A stretch of DNA of 10,704 bases, from the NCBI GenBank assembly GCA_937873345.1, contig CALMRL010000091.1:1-10704 (forward strand), written 5' to 3'. Shown here piece after piece: positions 6,822 to 10,704 of this stretch. Source of the DNA: an uncultured Beijerinckiaceae bacterium (GTDB taxonomy: Bacteria > Pseudomonadota > Alphaproteobacteria > Rhizobiales > Beijerinckiaceae). The notes under the pieces are model-generated. The model ran no database searches, was not told where the DNA came from, and saw only the letters and a program-made list of their open reading frames with translations. Made by a program: the position numbers and the translations under genes. The first letter of the stretch is position 1. Each line of letters opens with the position of its first letter.

Positions 6822-6850
6822 TTGACGCTTCCGCGGTTTCACGATAGGGC
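6822..6850 (+). promoter_or_regulatory. Probable sigma-70 promoter for argS
   Basis: TTGACG (6822-6827) is an almost perfect -35 hexamer; 17 bases later comes TAGGGC (6845-6850), or ATAGGG with a 16-base spacer, as the -10. The site lies in the 126-base gap after dgt, about 70 bases before the argS ATG, so argS probably has its own promoter in addition to any read-through from dgt. Confidence 0.5.
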
Positions 6851-6870
6851 GCTTGCCATCTTCCCTGCGG

Positions 6871-6888
6871 CCGGCGCGAGGCGCCCGG
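6871..6888 (+). other. GC-rich hairpin in the argS leader
   Basis: CCGGCGCGAGGCGCCCGG can fold into GGCGC-GAG-GCGCC plus two outer C-G pairs around one bulged C. It falls in the predicted argS leader, about 30 bases before the start codon. It has no T-run, so it is not a standard terminator; it may influence translation or simply reflect local GC content. Confidence 0.35.
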
Positions 6889-6919
6889 CGCCGCCGGGGA
6901 CCGCCGCAGCGGAAACCCG

Positions 6920-8707
6920 ATGAACATCTTCGCCCTCTTCCACGAGCGCATCGCCGCCATCCTCGCCGGCTTCGGCGAGAGCGGGCGCCTGCCCATCGCC
7001 CTGGAGCCCGCGCGCTTCGTCGTAGAGCCGCCGCGCGACGCGGCGCACGGCGACCTCGCGACCAATGCCGCGATGGTGTTCGCGAGGGAGGCGAAGGCGT
7101 CGTTCGGCAGCCCCCGCCAGCTCGCGATCGAGATCGCGGCGGCGTTGACCGCACTCGACGGGGTCGACCAAGCGGAGGTCGCAGGACCCGGCTTCATCAA
7201 CATACGCGTCAAGCCGGAGGTGCTGGCGGTGGTGCTGCGCGCCGCGCTGATCGACCCAGCGGGCTTCGCTAAGCCCTCAGCGAGGGAAGGAGCGTCGGCC
7301 GCTCCCGCGCCCGTCAACGTCGAGTACGTCTCGGCCAACCCGACGGGTCCGATGCACGTCGGCCACGGCCGCGGCGCGGTGTTCGGCGACGCGTTGGCCA
7401 GCCTGCTCGCCTTCGTCGGCCATCCCGTGACGCGGGAGTATTATATCAACGACGCCGGCGCGCAGGTCGACACGCTCGCTCATTCCGCCTTCCTGCGCTA
7501 CCGCGAGGCGCTCGGCGAGACGATCGGCGAGTTCCCGGAAGGGAGTTACCCCGGCGACTACCTCGTACCGGTCGGTGCGTCGCTCGCGGACATCTACGGC
7601 GACCGCCTGAAGGACAAGGCGGAGGATGAATGGCTGCCGATCGTCCGCGCTGCCGCCATCGCCGCGATGATGGCGATGATCCGCGACGACCTCGCCGCCC
7701 TCGACATCCGCCACGACGTGTTCTTCTCCGAGCGCTCGCTGCCCCACGGCCCGGAGGGCGACGCCGTCGCCGCCGCGATCGCCGACCTGCGGGGCAGGGG
7801 TCTCGTCTACCAGGGCACGCTGCCGCCGCCGAAAGGCAAGCCCGGCGAGGATTGGGAGGCGCGCGAGCAGACGCTGTTCCGCTCCACCGACTTCGGCGAC
7901 GACGTCGACCGTCCGCTCCGCAAGTCGGATGGGTCCTACACCTATTTCGCCGCCGACATCGCCTACCACCGCGTCAAGATCGATCGAGGGGCGCGAGACC
8001 TCATCGACGTGATGGGCGCCGACCACGGCGGCTACGTCAAGCGGATGCAGGCGGCGGTGCGGGCGCTCTCGGGCGGCGAGGCCAGCCTTGACGTCAAGCT
8101 CTGCCAGCTCGTGCAGCTGGTGCGCGACGGCGAGCCGGTGAAGATGTCGAAGCGCTCGGGCTCCTTCGTCACGCTGCGCGAGGTGGTGGACGAGGTCGGC
8201 GCCGACGCCGTGCGCTTCATCATGCTCCACCGCAAGAACGACGCGCCGCTCGAGTTCGACCTGGCGCGGGTGGTCGAGCAGACGCGCGATAACCCCGTGT
8301 TCTACGTGCAGTACGCCCACGCCCGCGCCGCGTCGGTGCGGGGCAAGGCGCTCGCCGCCTTCCCCGACCTCGACGTCTCGCCCGCGGCGTTGGCCGAGGC
8401 CGACATGACGCTGCTCGCCGATGCCGGCGAGCTCGGTCTCGTCCGCGAGCTGGCGCAGTTCCCGAGAATCGTCGAGCAGGCGGCGCGGGCGCACGAGCCG
8501 CACCGCATCGCCTTCTATCTGTATGACCTCGCCTCGCTCTTCCACGCGCAATGGACGCGAGGCAAGGACCAGCCACAATTACGCTTTATTAATGAAGAAC
8601 ATAGAGAAACAACCTGTGTCCGTCTTGCCTTGGTCTCGGCCATCGGCGGCGTCATAGCGGCAGGTCTTGGCATCTTGGGGGTGTCCGCACCCTCCGAAAT
8701 GCGCTGA
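6920..8707 (+). CDS. argS: Arginyl-tRNA synthetase
   Basis: Class I aminoacyl-tRNA synthetase charging tRNA-Arg; 595 residues, normal length. Domains in order: N-terminal Add-1 tRNA-recognition domain (about 1-90, with ARFVVEPPRDAAHGDLATNAAM), catalytic Rossmann domain with the HIGH motif as HVGH in NPTGPMHVGHGRG (M145-H149 region), YYINDAGAQVDTL, GADHGGYVKRM, and a canonical KMSKR loop (408-412; many ArgS enzymes have a degenerate one), then the helical DALR anticodon-binding domain from about residue 460 (FYVQYAHARAASV). The family terminus ILGVSAPSEMR is present, so the gene is complete. The ATG follows only a weak GCGGAA ribosome site. Residues 553-566 are coded by an unusually AT-rich run of rare codons. 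The gene probably has its own promoter and is followed by the SPOR gene after 92 bases. Confidence 0.97.
   Translation: MNIFALFHERIAAILAGFGESGRLPIALEPARFVVEPPRDAAHGDLATNAAMVFAREAKASFGSPRQLAIEIAAALTALDGVDQAEVAGPGFINIRVKPEVLAVVLRAALIDPAGFAKPSAREGASAAPAPVNVEYVSANPTGPMHVGHGRGAVFGDALASLLAFVGHPVTREYYINDAGAQVDTLAHSAFLRYREALGETIGEFPEGSYPGDYLVPVGASLADIYGDRLKDKAEDEWLPIVRAAAIAAMMAMIRDDLAALDIRHDVFFSERSLPHGPEGDAVAAAIADLRGRGLVYQGTLPPPKGKPGEDWEAREQTLFRSTDFGDDVDRPLRKSDGSYTYFAADIAYHRVKIDRGARDLIDVMGADHGGYVKRMQAAVRALSGGEASLDVKLCQLVQLVRDGEPVKMSKRSGSFVTLREVVDEVGADAVRFIMLHRKNDAPLEFDLARVVEQTRDNPVFYVQYAHARAASVRGKALAAFPDLDVSPAALAEADMTLLADAGELGLVRELAQFPRIVEQAARAHEPHRIAFYLYDLASLFHAQWTRGKDQPQLRFINEEHRETTCVRLALVSAIGGVIAAGLGILGVSAPSEMR
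8575..8620 (+). other. AT-rich rare-codon island inside argS
   Basis: By hand count 15 of 46 bases are G or C (33%), in a gene otherwise around 70%. It codes for roughly residues 553-566 (QLRFINEEHRETTC) and uses TTA, AGA, ATT, AAT, ACA and CAA, which are nearly absent elsewhere in the window. The frame stays open and the protein around it looks normal. Confidence 0.85.
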
Positions 8708-8747
8708 CGGACGCTTCCGTCGACCGCTGATGCCGAAGGACGGTCGA
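8705..8747 (+). other. Two adjacent hairpins between argS and the SPOR gene
   Basis: GACGGA-cgct-TCCGTC (8706-8721) begins inside the argS stop codon, and TCGACCG (8720-8726) pairs with CGGTCGA (8741-8747) around a 14-base loop. The two stems share two bases, so they could be alternatives. Neither has a T-run; a weak attenuator, mRNA-processing site or chance are all possible. Confidence 0.35.
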
Positions 8748-8799
8748 GGGTGAGGGAGCGTATCCAACGGCGCCAGGCTGCCGCGCGAGGGTGGTGAGT

Positions 8800-10236
8800 A
8801 TGAGCGAGCCCGTGTTGAAGCAGCGTCCGACCATCGATCTCGACGACTTCGAGCGGCGACTGCGCCATGCCACCGCAGCGCCCGCGCATCGCGAGGACCC
8901 GCTCGCCGAGCTGGCTCGCCTCGTCGGTGAGCCCCACGATCCTTTCGGCAACGTCTTCGCCGCGGAAGCGGCTCCGGCGCGCCCCGCCGGTCAGGAGCCC
9001 GCCCACATCCGCGCTTCGCGCTTCGAGGAGCCTCGCGAGCCCGGCTTCGCGCCCGCCGTGCCGCGCCTGGTCGGGGACTTCTCCGCCATCGAGGCCGGGC
9101 TGCGCGGCAGCATCCATCATCCGCGGCACCCGGCGGGCCACGGCGCAGGCTATCCCGAGGCCGCCTACGTCCAGGCAGGCCAGCTACCGATCGACAACGA
9201 GGGCGAGTGGGCCGGCCTCGCGCCCGGCGAGGGCTATGCCGCGCAAGGGTATGCCGAGGCGCCGCGCGCCGACAGGGGGATGATGCGCCGTCCGATGACC
9301 CTGATGGCCGCCTCGATCGCCATCGGCGTGATCGGCATCGGCGCCGCCTTCGCGCTGAAGGGCCGCGTCGCGTCGAGCCCGCGCGAGGTGAAGACGATCA
9401 TGGCCGACGCCTCGCCCACCAAGGTGCAGCCGCCGCCGGAGGCGCAGAGCGACGCCGACGCCGCTTTCGGCAAGGGCAACGGCACGCAGCCGACGAAGCT
9501 CGTCAGCCGTGAGGAGCAGCCGGTCGACATCGGTCAGGCGGTGCAGGACAACGTCGCCCGCGCGGCCCAGATGAATCCGTCAACCGATGCCGCCAGCGTG
9601 CCGGTGCCGCCTTCTCCCGGCCAGATGCAGGGCCGCGCCGACGCGATCGGAGCGGAAGCCCAGGGCTTCGGCCTTGCCGAGATGCCGGCGCCCAAGCGGG
9701 TCAAGGTCGTCGCAGTCCGGCCCGACGGGAGCATCGTGCCAAGCGACGAGGCCGCGCAGCCCGACCGCGCGACCCCCGTCGCCAAGCCCGCCACGCCGAA
9801 GGTCGCAGCCGGCAAGACGACCTCCCGCGTCGCCGCCAAACCGATCGACAAGCCGGCTGAGGAGAAGACGATCGGGCAGATCGCGGCCGACGATGACGCG
9901 CCGAAGCCCGCGCGCAAGGTCAAACCGCAGCGCGTCGCGGCGGCCGAGACCGACGATGCCGCCGCGGAGCCGGCGGCGGCGACGTCGGAAGGTGGCAACT
10001 TCGCCGTGCAGCTCGCCGCGCCGACGAGCGAGGCCGACGCCAAGGCCGCCTCGTCGCGTTTCTCGAAGAAGTTCTCGGAGGCGCTCGGCGAGCGTCACAT
10101 CGCGATCCGTAAGGCGGACAGCAACGGCAAGTCGGTGTACCGGGTGCGGGTGTCGAGCCTCAGCCGCGCCGAGGCGAACAGCCTTTGCGACAAGCTGAAG
10201 GCCGACGGCGGCTCCTGCTTCGTCGCCAAGAACTAG
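8800..10236 (+). CDS. Membrane-anchored SPOR-domain protein
   Basis: A 478-residue bitopic protein with a C-terminal SPOR domain, a periplasmic module that binds glycan strands lacking stem peptides, typically at the division site. Order: cytoplasmic N-terminal region (1-165) opening with VLKQRPTIDLDDFERRLR and EDPLAELARLVGEPHDPFG; one membrane helix at about 167-187 (MTLMAASIAIGVIGIGAAFALKG); a long Ala/Pro/Lys/Asp linker with low complexity (190-395); and the SPOR domain (398-478) from NFAVQLAAP through YRVRVSSLSRAEANSLCDKLKADGGSCFV to the end. The start is the ATG at 8800, preceded by GAGG at a good distance; in-frame GTGs at 8791 and 8794 are alternatives. It is followed nine bases later by nagZ, which also acts on peptidoglycan fragments, so the two are probably cotranscribed. 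A role in division or cell-wall remodelling is inferred from the domain. Confidence 0.93.
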   Translation: MSEPVLKQRPTIDLDDFERRLRHATAAPAHREDPLAELARLVGEPHDPFGNVFAAEAAPARPAGQEPAHIRASRFEEPREPGFAPAVPRLVGDFSAIEAGLRGSIHHPRHPAGHGAGYPEAAYVQAGQLPIDNEGEWAGLAPGEGYAAQGYAEAPRADRGMMRRPMTLMAASIAIGVIGIGAAFALKGRVASSPREVKTIMADASPTKVQPPPEAQSDADAAFGKGNGTQPTKLVSREEQPVDIGQAVQDNVARAAQMNPSTDAASVPVPPSPGQMQGRADAIGAEAQGFGLAEMPAPKRVKVVAVRPDGSIVPSDEAAQPDRATPVAKPATPKVAAGKTTSRVAAKPIDKPAEEKTIGQIAADDDAPKPARKVKPQRVAAAETDDAAAEPAAATSEGGNFAVQLAAPTSEADAKAASSRFSKKFSEALGERHIAIRKADSNGKSVYRVRVSSLSRAEANSLCDKLKADGGSCFVAKN

Positions 10237-10245
10237 CGAAACGCC

Positions 10246-10545
10246 GTGGCTGGTCTTTCGGCCTTCGTTTGCGGATGCCGTGGACCGGCGCTTGATGACG
10301 ACGAGCGCGCCTTCCTCAAGGAGGCGCAGCCGCTCGGCGTCATCCTGTTCGCTCGCAACGTCGAGGCGCCGGAGCAGGTGCGGGCGCTGACATCGGAGAT
10401 AAGGCTCGCTCTCGGCCGCGATGACGCGATGGTGCTGGTCGACCAGGAAGGCGGCCGCGCGCAGCGGCTGAAGGCGCCGCACTGGCGTCGCTATCCCGCC
10501 GCCGCCCGGCCGAGCACCGCCACGACCGCTGAATCACCGGCGTAG
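10246..10545 (+). pseudogene. nagZ: nagZ, N-terminal part only; frame broken by inverted continuation
   Basis: The first 88 codons are a normal beginning of beta-N-acetylhexosaminidase NagZ (glycoside hydrolase family 3), the cytoplasmic enzyme that removes GlcNAc from anhydromuropeptides during cell-wall recycling. Visible are the short start, GVILFARNVEAPEQVRAL (31-48), the sugar-contacting VDQEGGRAQRL (65-75) and PHWRRYPAAAR (78-88). The start is GTG at 10246, nine bases after the SPOR stop and without a clear ribosome site. From base 10510 the frame turns into unrelated residues (PSTATTAESPA) and stops at 10543-10545, because the following DNA is nagZ in the opposite orientation. The KH-F/I-PG active-site segment and the catalytic Asp lie beyond what is seen. 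As written, this would be a useless 99-residue fragment; an intact gene in the real genome is quite possible if the junction is an artefact. Confidence 0.85.
10497..10511. other. Inversion or chimera breakpoint with shared microhomology
   Basis: GCCGCCGCCCGG (10498-10509) serves both halves: on the plus strand it codes AAAR of RYPAAAR, and on the minus strand it is part of GRAAA. In an uninterrupted nagZ these two places would be a direct and an inverted copy of the same dozen bases, which is what an inversion or a template switch would use. Confidence 0.75.
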
Positions 10546-10704
10546 GCACGGTCGCCGATCACGTCGTGGGCGCCGGCCACCGGCACGTCGAGCACCGGCA
10601 TGCAGTCGACATCGATGCCGACCGCGGCGAGGTCGGACGCCAGCAGGCGGGCGCCGGCGCGCACCGCGGCGAGATAGAGCGCCAGGGCTTCCACGCTCTT
10701 CTCC
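10497..10704 (-). pseudogene. nagZ: nagZ, second segment in inverted orientation (partial)
   Basis: Read from 10704 leftwards, the frame gives EKSVEALALYLAAVRAGARL, then LASDLAAVGIDVDCMPVLDV, then GAHDVIGDRAYAGDSAVVAV and LGRAAA. This is the next part of NagZ after the plus-strand fragment: compare E. coli NagZ MASEMIAMDIDIS, APVLDV and IGERSY. The two pieces do not overlap in the protein and are in the right order, with only about 5-15 residues missing between them. NagZ similarity stops at GRAAA (10511-10497), where the sequence becomes the reverse complement of the N-terminal part. No start or ribosome site belongs to it; it is a gene piece, not a gene. Confidence 0.88.

Noticed and set aside
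7277..8578. 433-residue minus-strand open frame opposite argS
   Set aside because: It lies entirely within argS, whose catalytic motifs are intact; no motif or ribosome site supports the antisense frame.
10491..10694. A separate small minus-strand gene overlapping nagZ
   Set aside because: Its residues are the middle of NagZ, so it is an inverted gene piece rather than an independent gene.

Overview
The window is a very GC-rich chromosomal segment. Codon choice, protein sequences and gene order all look like a Rhizobiales alphaproteobacterium, most likely of the Methylobacterium/Methylorubrum group. This placement is an inference from sequence style and synteny; no 16S or other marker gene is present. 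Almost everything is housekeeping or conserved-hypothetical, densely packed, with no mobile element, CRISPR array, tRNA or rRNA seen, and no gene-free stretch over 300 bases.

Layout. A DUF2336 protein cut by the left edge (1-755, +) runs convergently into a minus-strand block. Read in its own direction from right to left, that block is an ErpA/IscA-type Fe-S carrier (5005-5400), a large membrane-anchored protein of unknown function (2881-4878), a small secreted hypothetical protein (2402-2725), NAD kinase nadK (1489-2241) and a NudK-type Nudix hydrolase (859-1467). nadK and nudK are 21 bases apart, in the same frame, and look like one operon. From 5582 the plus strand carries dgt (dNTP triphosphohydrolase), argS (arginyl-tRNA synthetase), a membrane-anchored SPOR-domain protein and the start of nagZ (beta-N-acetylhexosaminidase). 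The order dgt-argS-SPOR-nagZ, with erpA divergent from dgt, is a recurrent alphaproteobacterial arrangement.

How they fit together. SPOR and NagZ both concern peptidoglycan: SPOR domains bind denuded septal glycan strands, and NagZ trims recycled muropeptides. Dgt and the two minus-strand nucleotide enzymes deal with nucleotide pools and NADP supply. ErpA delivers Fe-S clusters. Promoter-like sequences can be seen in front of erpA, argS and, more weakly, nadK.

The strongest anomaly is at the right edge. nagZ reads normally to about codon 88 (base 10509); the rest of the visible gene then continues on the opposite strand (10704 back to 10497). The switch point is a stretch of about 12 bases that fits both halves. 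This is either a short inversion inside nagZ or a fold-back chimera at a sequence end. Other oddities are a 33% GC rare-codon island near the end of argS, a nadK reading frame with no normal start codon in front of its expected first strand next to a 15-base tandem duplication, and a palindrome covering the ribosome site of the small secreted protein. I found no convincing new defence or mobile system.
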